This document shows positions 1 through 6,178 of a stretch of DNA of 7,842 nucleotides, piece by piece; within the stretch, counting starts at the first letter, position 1, and each line of letters begins with the position of its first letter. Position numbers and translations under genes: made by a program. The notes under the pieces were generated by a model. It saw only the letters and a list, made by a program, of their open reading frames with translations. It made no database searches and was not told the origin of the DNA. Where the stretch lies: positions 1 to 7,842 of the forward strand of contig JACPWV010000138.1 in assembly GCA_016196905.1 (NCBI GenBank). The letters run 5' to 3'. The DNA comes from Chloroflexota bacterium (lineage in GTDB: Bacteria; Chloroflexota; Anaerolineae; UBA7937; JACPPX01).

Positions 1-414
1 CCGGCCGGCCGGCGCCTGCTGTGGGGGGCAGCCTATCCCTTGGGGGAGCCGGCCACGGAATCTCGCCTGGGGTTGAACACGGCCTTCCGTGCCGCCAGCG
101 TGGTTCTGCTGGTGGTGGTCGCCTTCGGGCTGCTCTATCGCTTTCCCCTAGGCAACCTGGATCCGGCGATCCTTTTCTCATCCTATTGGCTGCTATGCGC
201 GGGGCTGGTTGTCATCTTCCTAGCACGCGATCCTTGGATGACCGGGGTGGGTCTATTGATTTATCAAACGGGTTTTGAGCTGCTGTTCACCCCCGTGGAG
301 CAGGATCTCACCGTGGCCGGGGCGCTGGCCGCGCTGCACATCTTAGTCGCCCTGGCCTTGGCTTACCTGATCACCTCCAAGGTGGCCGGGGCTCGGATGG
401 GGGAGGAGGGGTGA
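1..414 (+). CDS. Small membrane subunit of an ion-translocating complex, 5'-truncated (NuoK/HyfE-like)
   Basis: The reading frame is open from the first base, so the gene probably begins upstream; a TTG at 40 is a possible internal start. The visible part has four hydrophobic segments, counted from the TTG: about 14-33, 44-63, 66-84 and 90-111. The last three resemble the three-helix plan of NuoK/MnhC/HyfE subunits: a short charged turn (ARDPW), a helix carrying a Glu (E80, in YQTGFELLF), and a final small-residue-rich helix. Such subunits form part of the proton or sodium channel of complex I, Mrp antiporters and group 4 hydrogenases. The TGA at 412-414 overlaps the GTG start of a NuoN-type gene, which supports a shared complex and translational coupling. 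The subfamily cannot be fixed from this fragment; a different polytopic membrane protein remains possible. Confidence 0.6.
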   Translation, partial: PAGRRLLWGAAYPLGEPATESRLGLNTAFRAASVVLLVVVAFGLLYRFPLGNLDPAILFSSYWLLCAGLVVIFLARDPWMTGVGLLIYQTGFELLFTPVEQDLTVAGALAALHILVALALAYLITSKVAGARMGEEG

Positions 415-1742
415 GCCCGCTTTGGGTCTTGGCAGTCCCCTTCGTCACCGCCCCGCTCGTCTACCTGGCCCGGCGAGCATCCCGCTTGGCCGGGCCCATC
501 TCAGCGGCCATCAGCTTGGGGTTAGCCCTGAGCGCGTTGATCCTGCCCTGGGCAACGCGAGCGGAGCTGATGGGCTGGACGTTCGTTTTCGATACGCCGC
601 GCCAAGCCGTCTACATTGTGCTCCAGCTAGGGATGGCTGGCCTCTTTCTCTACGGCTGGCGCATCTCCCAGGGATGGTCCTTCTTCCCCTTCGCGCTGAT
701 GGCTTCCGCCCTGTTGGGAATTGCCCTCACCAGCCAGCGGCTTCTGCTCTCTATATTGGCGCTGGAGTTGGCGGGGCTTTTGCTCGTCTTTCTAATCCAG
801 AGCGGTGCCCGTGAGCGGACGCGCGGCGCGCTGAGCTTTCTGGTGCCCTGGTTCCTGGCCGGCCCACCTTTGGTCTACATCGCCCGTACCCTGGATCAAG
901 CTGCGCTTCCCCCGGAGACGGCGCCGGCTCGCTTCATCGCCGCTGGCCTGGCGGTGGGCTTCGGCCTCTGGCTAGGAACGGTTCCCTTTCAAGGGTTTCC
1001 CCTGAGCGCCTTGGAGGATTCCCCACCCATGGTCAGTGCCCTTCTCTTAGGCCCCTACCGGATCATCATCGCCGCCCTCTTGGTTTTAGCTTTGGCTCAG
1101 CATCCCTGGCTGGCAGCTGATCCTCGCATCGCTTTCTTGCTGCAGGGGGCCGGTGGGCTCTCCATCCTGGTGGGCGGGGTGCTGGCCCTCCTGCAAAGTT
1201 CCCCCGCTGTCCTCCTGGCCTACGCAGCCTTGGCCGATCTGGGCGTGGTGCTGCTGGCGGTCGGCACAGGTCGGGTCGATATCGCCCTCTACCAGTTGGC
1301 CCTTCACCTCGGAGCGGTCGTCCTGCTGACCATGAGCTGGGGCGCGCTGCGCTATTACGGAGCCCTGAACGGGCACCATGGGGTGGCCGCTGTGGCCAAC
1401 CGGACCCCCTGGGCCAAGTGGGGATATCTATTGGGTGGTCTGGCCCTGGCTGGAGTTCCGCTCAGCGGTGGCTTTATCTCTCGTTGGGCCCTGGCCCGAT
1501 CGCTGGCGGGGACCAGCCCGTTGTGGGGTGCCCTGTTGGTTGGGGCCGCAGCTGCGGTGGGCCTCAGCTACCTCCGACAACTGAACGGGGGGGGTGAGGC
1601 GGTTGTCGATCCGCCCGCTGAACGTTGGGTGCCCGGATTGGTTTTGGCGCTCATGGTGTTGAATGTGGGCTTGGGTTTGGTTCCGGTGCCGCTCCTGGAC
1701 CTGGCGCGAACCTGGGCCCAGGGGCTGGGGTTTTCGGGATGA
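411..1742 (+). CDS. Proton-conducting antiporter-like membrane subunit (NuoM/NuoN/MrpD family), divergent
   Basis: A 443-residue polytopic membrane protein, starting at a GTG that overlaps the upstream stop (GTGA), with the G-rich Shine-Dalgarno GGAGGAGGG at 402-410. Family marks include the TM5 glutamate (E119 in LALELAGLL), the TM7 block with VPF at 191-193 followed by a PPMVSALLLG stretch at 205-214, and the late helix ending LAGVPLSGGFISRW (346-359). In complex I, Mrp and membrane-bound hydrogenases these subunits carry a half-channel built on a TM5 Glu and a TM7 Lys. Aligned by eye on VPF, the TM7 lysine position is W187. The TM8 lysine has only R217 nearby, and the TM12 Lys/Glu (FIGKF/FVGEF) is R358. 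At 443 residues it is a little short for NuoN or NuoM. A run of eight G at 1587-1594 is in frame. Family membership is confident; exact complex and ion-pumping ability are not. Confidence 0.8.
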   Translation: MSPLWVLAVPFVTAPLVYLARRASRLAGPISAAISLGLALSALILPWATRAELMGWTFVFDTPRQAVYIVLQLGMAGLFLYGWRISQGWSFFPFALMASALLGIALTSQRLLLSILALELAGLLLVFLIQSGARERTRGALSFLVPWFLAGPPLVYIARTLDQAALPPETAPARFIAAGLAVGFGLWLGTVPFQGFPLSALEDSPPMVSALLLGPYRIIIAALLVLALAQHPWLAADPRIAFLLQGAGGLSILVGGVLALLQSSPAVLLAYAALADLGVVLLAVGTGRVDIALYQLALHLGAVVLLTMSWGALRYYGALNGHHGVAAVANRTPWAKWGYLLGGLALAGVPLSGGFISRWALARSLAGTSPLWGALLVGAAAAVGLSYLRQLNGGGEAVVDPPAERWVPGLVLALMVLNVGLGLVPVPLLDLARTWAQGLGFSG

Positions 1743-1747
1743 TTTTC

Positions 1748-1776
1748 TTGACAACCCACCACGGCTCAACTATAAT
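1748..1776 (+). promoter_or_regulatory. Perfect consensus sigma-70 promoter
   Basis: TTGACA at 1748-1753 and TATAAT at 1771-1776 are separated by 17 bp: both hexamers and the spacing match the vegetative consensus exactly. The -35 box starts five bases after the stop of the NuoN-like gene. Transcription would start about 1782-1784, where the sequence is CGG, and read into the structured leader and the S1-rpsU-ftsK-infA cluster. Such a strong unadorned promoter fits constitutive high expression, tempered downstream if the leader attenuates. Confidence 0.88.
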
Positions 1777-1782
1777 AGGCGC

Positions 1783-1955
1783 GGTCTTTTCCCGTGGCGC
1801 TGTTCGAAGGCCTGCTTCGTCGGATGGGGCGTCCAGGCACGGAGAGGCTATTAAAGTGGGTTGATGATCCGATAGGCATTCCACCTGCGGGGGAGGCCTG
1901 ACGATCTCGGCGCACCCTAGGTCTTCGGATCCAGGGGGAAGTGACCGAGATTTTT
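1783..1955 (+). promoter_or_regulatory. Structured leader RNA (candidate attenuator) or small RNA
   Basis: This about 173-nt stretch lies between the predicted transcription start and the S1 gene and has no convincing ORF. Pairing read by eye gives two exclusive folds. Fold A is long-range: 1783-1793 pairs with 1936-1946 (10 of 11 positions, one G-U), and 1803-1813 pairs with 1919-1929 (11 of 11, two G-U). A further bulged helix is possible, 1830-1838 with 1896-1903. Fold B is local: a hairpin 1805-1809/1815-1819, a hairpin 1915-1936 capped by a C(UUCG)G tetraloop, and an outer stem 1904-1910/1945-1951 followed by five T. Segments 1805-1813 and 1919-1929 are used in both folds, as in attenuators and riboswitches. 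A free-standing long-hairpin RNA of 6S-like size is an alternative. I recognise no known riboswitch, T-box or SRP RNA motif. Confidence 0.55.
1904..1955 (+). terminator. Terminator-like stem with UUCG hairpin and T run, before the S1 gene
   Basis: The outer stem ATCTCGG (1904-1910) and CCGAGAT (1945-1951) is perfectly complementary, and its 3' side runs straight into TTTTT (1951-1955). Inside sits a hairpin with CCCT/AGGG and GGTC/GATC arms around TTCG (1915-1936, one A-C mismatch, one G-U). It would stop or attenuate transcription 18 bases before the S1 ATG. The large enclosed region makes it less canonical than a simple intrinsic terminator, so it may be conditional. Confidence 0.42.
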
Positions 1956-1973
1956 AATTCTTAGAGGGGGGCG

Positions 1974-2895
1974 ATGGAAGAGCGTTTGGACGAAGGCTAC
2001 TGGCAGGCGCTTTTAGAGGAGGTGGAATCTGGCACAGGCGAGCCAGCCTTAGCGCGAGAGAGGCCGCGGCGCAGCGAAGCGGTGCGCGCTCGAGGAGAGA
2101 CTCAAGCCTGGCAAGATGCGGAGGAGTACCGACGCGAAGGGAAGATCGTGGAGGTCACGGTGGAAGGGTATACTCGCGGGGGGGCTGCTGGTCAGGCTCT
2201 GGGGGTTGGACGGGTTCGTCCCCGCCTCTCATCTACCCGATCTTCCTCTAGGGTTGCGCAACGAAAATCGTTTGGAGGCCCTCTCCCGCTGGAGGGGGCG
2301 CAGCCTGCGCCTTCAGGTCATCGAGGTCGATCCTCAGGAGAGGCGCCTGGTGCTCTCGCCCCAGCTAGGTGAGCAGGTGCGTCTAGCCTCTCGCCTCTGG
2401 CAGGAGCTCGCCCCCGGCGATCGGCGCCGCGGGGCCGTCACCCGCCTGAGCGATTTCGGTGCCTTTGTGGAGGTGGGCGGGATCGAGGGATTGATCCACA
2501 TCTCAGAACTCTCCTGGGGCCGGGTGACCCATCCCGCCCAGGTGCTCTCTCCCAGCCAGGAGGTGGAGGTGTACGTGTTGCAGGTGGATGCGCGGCGGCG
2601 CCGCTTGGCCCTCAGCCTGAAGCGGCTCAGCCCGGACCCCTGGTCGGCGGTGGAGGAGCGATATCGGGTAGGGCAGCTGGTGGAGGGAACCATCACCCAT
2701 GTGGTCGATTTCGGGGCCTTCGCGCGCCTGGAGGAAGGGGTCGAGGGATTGGTCCATGCTTCGGAGCTGGCCGAGGGAAGCTTTCTCCATCCCCACAGTG
2801 TGGTGCGCGAAGGGGAGGTACTATGGATGCGCATCCTGAGTATCGATGTGCCCCGCCGGCGCATTGCCCTCAGCCTCAAGCAGGCCGCCTTTTGA
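1974..2895 (+). CDS. S1-domain RNA-binding protein (ribosomal S1-like), apparently frameshifted
   Basis: The start is ATG 1974 with AGAGG at 1963-1967. The first 70 codons run to a G7 tract (2178-2184), then the frame must move by one base to continue to TGA 2893-2895. Without a shift translation stops at 2370-2372 (132 residues). Dropping one G restores a single 306-residue protein with three S1 (OB-fold) domains at about 55-128, 147-216 and 232-303. The junction becomes YTRGG-LLVRLWGLDGFVPAS, the usual S1 pattern. Domains two and three show DFGAFV/DFGAFA, GLIHISEL/GLVHASEL and RRLALSLK/RRIALSLK. The first about 50 residues are acidic and variable. Proteins of this kind bind mRNA or rRNA and act on the 30S subunit; rpsU follows after 23 nt. 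Likely causes of the shift are a homopolymer sequencing error, a recent mutation or slippage. Whether it is canonical S1 (rpsA) or a shorter paralogue is unsettled. Confidence 0.8.
2178..2184 (+). repeat. G7 homopolymer at the S1 frameshift point
   Basis: Seven consecutive G after TACTCGC. Six G would keep the S1 reading frame (Gly-Gly-Leu-Leu-Val), and seven breaks it. Runs of this kind are prone both to sequencing indels and to replication slippage, so the tract is the most economical explanation for the split reading frame. Confidence 0.8.
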
Positions 2896-2918
2896 TGGAA
2901 GGGGGGTGAAACCGAGTT

Positions 2919-3119
2919 ATGGCTTCGGTGACCTTGCGGCCCGGCGAATCACAAGAGGAGCTGCTCAAGCGCTTCCGCAAGCAAGTGGCCGAGGAACGCA
3001 TTCTCAGCACCTGCCGGGAGAAGCGCTGGTTCGTCTCCAAGAGTGAGCTGCGCCGCAAACAGCGCAAACGCGCCCTGCGCAGGATGCGCAAGCGTCAGGA
3101 GCAGAAGGAGGCTCGTTAA
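2919..3119 (+). CDS. rpsU: 30S ribosomal protein S21
   Basis: A 66-residue, strongly basic protein, within the usual S21 range of about 58-71. It opens with the family's N-terminal layout (short beta segment, then ESQEELLKRFRKQVAEERIL). The middle keeps the REKRWFVSKSELRRKQ pattern, where typical S21 reads KREHYEKPSVKRKKK, and it ends in an Arg/Lys-rich tail for rRNA contact. S21 sits on the 30S platform near the anti-Shine-Dalgarno end of 16S rRNA and helps initiation. The start is ATG 2919, preceded by GGGGGGTGA at 2901-2909, a good match to the 16S 3' end. It lies 23 nt after the S1-like gene and 28 nt before ftsK, so co-transcription from the promoter at 1748 is likely. Confidence 0.92.
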   Translation: MASVTLRPGESQEELLKRFRKQVAEERILSTCREKRWFVSKSELRRKQRKRALRRMRKRQEQKEAR

Positions 3120-3147
3120 GGGCCCTCCCGCTGGGCCAGAGGCGCAT

Positions 3148-5355
3148 ATGACGAAAGGACGATCCTCCGCCAAGGCGAAGCGCAAGGAGCAGGCGCCCCC
3201 GCTGCCTGGAGCCTGGCCGCGCGAGGCCATCGGTGTGGGCCTCCTAGCCTTGGGGCTCCTCACCCTGCTGAGTCTGCTACGCCTCACGCCTGGCTTGCTG
3301 ACCGACGTATGGGCTGATCTTCTCGCCCAGGCCCTGGGAGCGGCCGCCTGGCTGGTGGCTTCGATGTGGGTCATCGCCGGGCCCCTGCTGATCTGGCGTG
3401 GGCAGAAAATCGAGGAGAGTTCATACCCTTTGGGTCTGGGAGCTCTCCTCACTTTGCTCTCCACCGCCGGCCTCCTCCATCTTCCGGTCCCCCAGTTCGA
3501 GGCCCTCAGCGCGGCCGAGGCCGGGAGCGGAGGCGGGTTTCTGGGCTGGGCCCTCAGCTATCTATTACGAACGACCCTCAGCGATCTGGGGGCCACTCTG
3601 GTTTTCGCTTTCGCCCTGCTGGGAGGTGGGTTCCTCTTGGTTCAACCTTTCAGGGACGATTGGCCTCGGCTGGCCCAGGCATGGGAGTGGGCTCGTCAGC
3701 GATGGGCGCGCGCAGCGCGGGAGCAGCCCAGAATTGTTTCTACATCGCCCGCACCTTCGACGGAAGAGTGGGTCGATCTCGAGGAGTTGGAGGCGGTAGC
3801 GGAGCCTGTCGATCGGAGGCCGCATCGATCTGCGCCCACCACCTCCCCCGAGCCAGAAGAAGCCGAATGGGTCGAGGAGGCGCACGCGGTCGAGGAGGAG
3901 GGCGTCCATCCGGCCCTGGACCTGTTATTGGAGGAGGTGTCTACCTCCTCGGAGGAGGCCGACGTTCAGCTCAAAGCCCGCATCATCGAGGAGACCCTGA
4001 GCAGCTTCGGCGTGCCGGCCAAGGTGGTCACCATCAAGCCGGGTCCCGCCGTCACCCAGTACGGCGTGGAGCCCGGCTATCTGCCAGCCACCGGTCGCGC
4101 GGGCGAGCAGCGGCGGGTGCGGGTGAGCCAGATCACCTCCCTGGCCAAGGACCTGGAACTCGCCTTGGCCAGCTCCCCGGTTCGCATCGAGGCCCCGGTG
4201 CCTGGCCGCCCGGTGGTGGGGATCGAGGTGCCCAACACCAAGGTGGCCCTGGTTTCACTGCGCGGGGTGATGGACTCGGAAGCCTTTGAACGCCTGAATT
4301 CGCCGCTGAAAATAGCCCTGGGGCGGGACGTGTCGGGCCAGCCGGTGGTGGCCGATTTGACCAAGATGCCCCACCTGCTCACCGCGGGGGCCACCGGTTC
4401 GGGCAAGAGCGTTTGTCTCAGCTCGATGATCACTGGTCTGCTCATCCAAAACTCGCCCGCCCGCCTGCGTCTGCTGATGATCGATCCCAAATTGGTGGAG
4501 CTGACCCACTTCAACGGGCTGCCCCATCTCCTGGCTCCGGTCATCCGCGAGGTGGAGGAGGTCATCGACCGGTTGCGCTGGGTGATGCGCGAGATGGAGC
4601 GCCGCTACCAGCGCTTCGCCCAGGTCGGCGCGCGCAACATCGCCCGCTACAACGCCAAGGCTGGCGAGCGGGGTGATGCGGCCTTGCCTTATATCATGAT
4701 CGTCATTGATGAGTTGGCCGATCTGATGCTGGCCGCCCCGGATGAGATCGAGCGGCTGATCTGCCGTTTGGCCCAGATGTCGCGGGCCACTGGCATTCAC
4801 CTAGTCATCGCCACCCAGCGGCCCTCGGTGGATGTGGTGACCGGCCTGATCAAGGCCAACTTCCCCGCGCGCATCTCCTTCGCCGTGCCCTCCCAGATCG
4901 ATTCGCGGGTGATCCTGGACAGTCCCGGCGCGGAGACCCTGCTGGGTCGGGGGGATATGCTGTTCATGGCTCCCGATTCCAGTTTCCTCCTGCGCCTGCA
5001 AGGATGTTACGTCTCGGAGCGCGAGATCGCTCGAGTGGTCGCCTTCTGGCAACGACGGGTGGGCCCCCGGGCACCGGTGGCGCCCGAGATGGAAGCCCTG
5101 TGGCGCGGGCTGGAGGAACGCGAGGAGGAGGAAGATGACTTGTTGGAGCAGGCGCTGGGCCTGCTGCGCCAACACAACTATGCCTCCACCTCCTTTCTGC
5201 AACGGCGGCTGCGCATCGGTTACCCGCGTGCGGCACGGCTGATGGACCAACTGGAAGCGCAGGGCTACGTGGGGCCCACCGAGGGCTCCGGCAAGACGCG
5301 CAAGGTGCTCTTGAAAGATCGCCCGCTGAGCCCCGAGCCCCCTGCGCTGCCCTAA
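3148..5355 (+). CDS. ftsK: FtsK/SpoIIIE-family DNA translocase
   Basis: A 735-residue membrane-anchored ATP-driven DNA pump that moves chromosome ends through the closing septum and, in FtsK, activates XerCD at dif. Four N-terminal membrane helices lie at about 27-46, 58-84, 95-113 and 143-166. A Glu/Asp-rich linker follows (about 200-270), then the alpha/beta motor. Walker A is GATGSGKS at 414-421 and Walker B ends at D521-E522 in [10 protein letters not shown]. The downstream block with [17 protein letters not shown] is typical. The C-terminal winged-helix gamma domain (about 665-730, with [20 protein letters not shown]) reads DNA polarity sequences. The linker is short, as in SpoIIIE/SftA-sized members. 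ATG 3148 is chosen because AGAGG sits at 3138-3142 and the protein begins with a basic cytoplasmic segment; a more upstream GTG would overlap rpsU. A small hairpin (3121-3125/3133-3137) touches the ribosome site. Confidence 0.95.
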   Translation: MTKGRSSAKAKRKEQAPPLPGAWPREAIGVGLLALGLLTLLSLLRLTPGLLTDVWADLLAQALGAAAWLVASMWVIAGPLLIWRGQKIEESSYPLGLGALLTLLSTAGLLHLPVPQFEALSAAEAGSGGGFLGWALSYLLRTTLSDLGATLVFAFALLGGGFLLVQPFRDDWPRLAQAWEWARQRWARAAREQPRIVSTSPAPSTEEWVDLEELEAVAEPVDRRPHRSAPTTSPEPEEAEWVEEAHAVEEEGVHPALDLLLEEVSTSSEEADVQLKARIIEETLSSFGVPAKVVTIKPGPAVTQYGVEPGYLPATGRAGEQRRVRVSQITSLAKDLELALASSPVRIEAPVPGRPVVGIEVPNTKVALVSLRGVMDSEAFERLNSPLKIALGRDVSGQPVVADLTKMPHLLTAGATGSGKSVCLSSMITGLLIQNSPARLRLLMIDPKLVELTHFNGLPHLLAPVIREVEEVIDRLRWVMREMERRYQRFAQVGARNIARYNAKAGERGDAALPYIMIVIDELADLMLAAPDEIERLICRLAQMSRATGIHLVIATQRPSVDVVTGLIKANFPARISFAVPSQIDSRVILDSPGAETLLGRGDMLFMAPDSSFLLRLQGCYVSEREIARVVAFWQRRVGPRAPVAPEMEALWRGLEEREEEEDDLLEQALGLLRQHNYASTSFLQRRLRIGYPRAARLMDQLEAQGYVGPTEGSGKTRKVLLKDRPLSPEPPALP

Positions 5356-5372
5356 GCTGGAAAGGTGGAGGG

Positions 5373-5636
5373 ATGCCCAGGAAGGCCAGGTATAGAGAAC
5401 GGGAGAAGGAAGGGGAGGGCAAGAAGAAGGAGACCATCGAGGCCGATGGCACCATCATCAAGGCCCTGCCCAACGCCATGTTTCGCGTCCGCTTGGACAC
5501 CGGCCACGAGGTCCTGGCGCACATCTCGGGCAAGATGCGCGTGTACTATATCCGCATCCTCTTGGGCGATCGGGTGCGGGTGGAGCTGTCCCCCTACGAC
5601 CTGACCCGCGGGCGGATCACCTATCGCTATAAATAG
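5373..5636 (+). CDS. infA: Translation initiation factor IF-1
   Basis: An 87-residue OB-fold protein. From about residue 19 it follows IF-1 closely: [53 protein letters not shown] and the terminal [10 protein letters not shown]-1 blocks the 30S A site during initiation and modulates IF-2 and IF-3. The usual length is about 72, so there is an N-terminal extension of about 15 charged residues ([16 protein letters not shown]); no internal start codon could remove it. ATG 5373 has AAAGGTGGAG just upstream (5361-5370). It follows ftsK by 17 nt and so sits at the end of the S1-rpsU-ftsK unit, rather than in the ribosomal-protein operon where infA is often found. Confidence 0.95.
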   Translation: MPRKARYREREKEGEGKKKETIEADGTIIKALPNAMFRVRLDTGHEVLAHISGKMRVYYIRILLGDRVRVELSPYDLTRGRITYRYK

Positions 5637-5638
5637 GA

Positions 5639-5645
5639 GTTAGGC
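5639..5645 (+). repeat. GTTAGGC heptamer, left arm of inverted pair around the VOC gene
   Basis: GTTAGGC begins three bases after the infA stop. Its reverse complement GCCTAAC occurs at 6142-6148, beyond the VOC gene. Extending outward from the heptamer, the two arms agree at nine of ten positions (GTTAGGC, one mismatch, GC). The heptamer matches the GTTRRRY core of integron attC sites, but no full attC hairpin is present, so the meaning is uncertain. Confidence 0.4.
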
Positions 5646-5670
5646 CGCACTCCGAAAGGAGAGAACATCC

Positions 5671-6117
5671 GTGGCAGTCAAACCGATTCCTGACGGTTAC
5701 CGCATCGTCACGCCGTATCTAATCGTTGACGGGGTCGCCGAGCTACTCGATTTCCTAGCGAAAGCATTCGATGCCAAGGAGCATCTACGACTGCATCGGC
5801 CCGATGGGTCTGTCATGCACGCCGAGGTTCGAATTGACGACTCCGTGGTAATGCTGGGCGAGCCGATGGGCGAGTTCGGGCCGATGCCGGCTTCGATTTA
5901 CCTCTACGTGAACGATTGCGATGCCGTCTATCGGCGAGCGCTTCAAGCTGGAGGCAAGTCGGTGATGGAGCCGGCCGACCAGTTCACCGACCGCTATGGC
6001 GGTGTGAAAGACCCGAGCGGAAATATCTGGTGGGTCGCCACGCACATCCAAGACCTTACACCTGAAGAGCTTGCAAGACGCGTGGAATCGCTCAAGCAGC
6101 AGTGGCCGCAAGGTTAA
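5671..6117 (+). CDS. VOC-superfamily protein, PhnB/glyoxalase-like
   Basis: A 148-residue protein starting at GTG 5671, with AAAGGAGAG at 5655-5663. The sequence follows PhnB-like (COG2764-type) proteins of the vicinal-oxygen-chelate fold. The N-terminus is PIPDGYRIVTPYLIVDG (5-21), a helix covers about 23-34, HAEVRIDDSVVMLGE is at 50-64, the YVNDCDAVYRRALQAGG strand-helix at 79-95, and DRYGGVKDPSGNIWWVATH near 107-125. These domains usually dimerise and some bind a metal; substrates vary from methylglyoxal to antibiotics, and none can be assigned here. The loop after MLGE is shorter than in many relatives. Third-position GC is about 66% by hand count, against about 87% in adjacent infA. Flanking inverted heptamers and a foreign codon pattern suggest acquisition. 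It may be read through from infA. Confidence 0.85.
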   Translation: MAVKPIPDGYRIVTPYLIVDGVAELLDFLAKAFDAKEHLRLHRPDGSVMHAEVRIDDSVVMLGEPMGEFGPMPASIYLYVNDCDAVYRRALQAGGKSVMEPADQFTDRYGGVKDPSGNIWWVATHIQDLTPEELARRVESLKQQWPQG

Positions 6118-6141
6118 ACCTGTTGTGACGTGATCAACGCC

Positions 6142-6148
6142 GCCTAAC
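6142..6148 (+). repeat. GCCTAAC heptamer, right arm of inverted pair around the VOC gene
   Basis: This is the reverse complement of GTTAGGC at 5639-5645 and lies 24 bases after the VOC stop codon. It fits the RYYYAAC core that opens an integron attC site. The matching GTTRRRY end expected within about 60-140 bases was not found; the nearest candidate is GTTACTT at 6211-6217, which does not fit. Confidence 0.4.
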
Positions 6149-6178
6149 CATCCGCGTCGATCTCGAGGCTCTCCTTTG

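Noticed and set aside
1..12. CCGGCCGGCCGG repeat at the window edge
   Set aside because: Short simple repeat inside an open reading frame at the edge; nothing to distinguish it from GC-rich coding sequence.
1783..1955. Leader as T-box, SRP RNA, tmRNA or known riboswitch
   Set aside because: No T-box AGGGTGG sequence, no SRP GGAA-loop context, no tmRNA-like tRNA ends and no riboswitch core I could recognise.
1974..2372. Stand-alone 132-residue protein from the S1 start
   Set aside because: After residue 70 the sequence turns into low-complexity Ser/Arg/Gly/Pro text while the other frame carries conserved S1 sequence, so it is a frameshift product.
2334..2879. Long reverse-strand frame opposite the S1 gene
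   Set aside because: Composition is Arg/Ser/Thr-rich as expected for the complement of a GC-rich gene, with no family resemblance; the + strand protein is clearly conserved.
3043..3147. GTG at 3043 as an upstream start for ftsK
   Set aside because: It overlaps rpsU, lacks a ribosome site and adds a sequence unlike FtsK; ATG 3148 has AGAGG at the right distance and a normal basic N-terminus.
3366..4289. 307-codon + strand frame inside ftsK
   Set aside because: Gly/Arg-rich shadow of ftsK with no recognisable domain; the ftsK frame explains the region fully.
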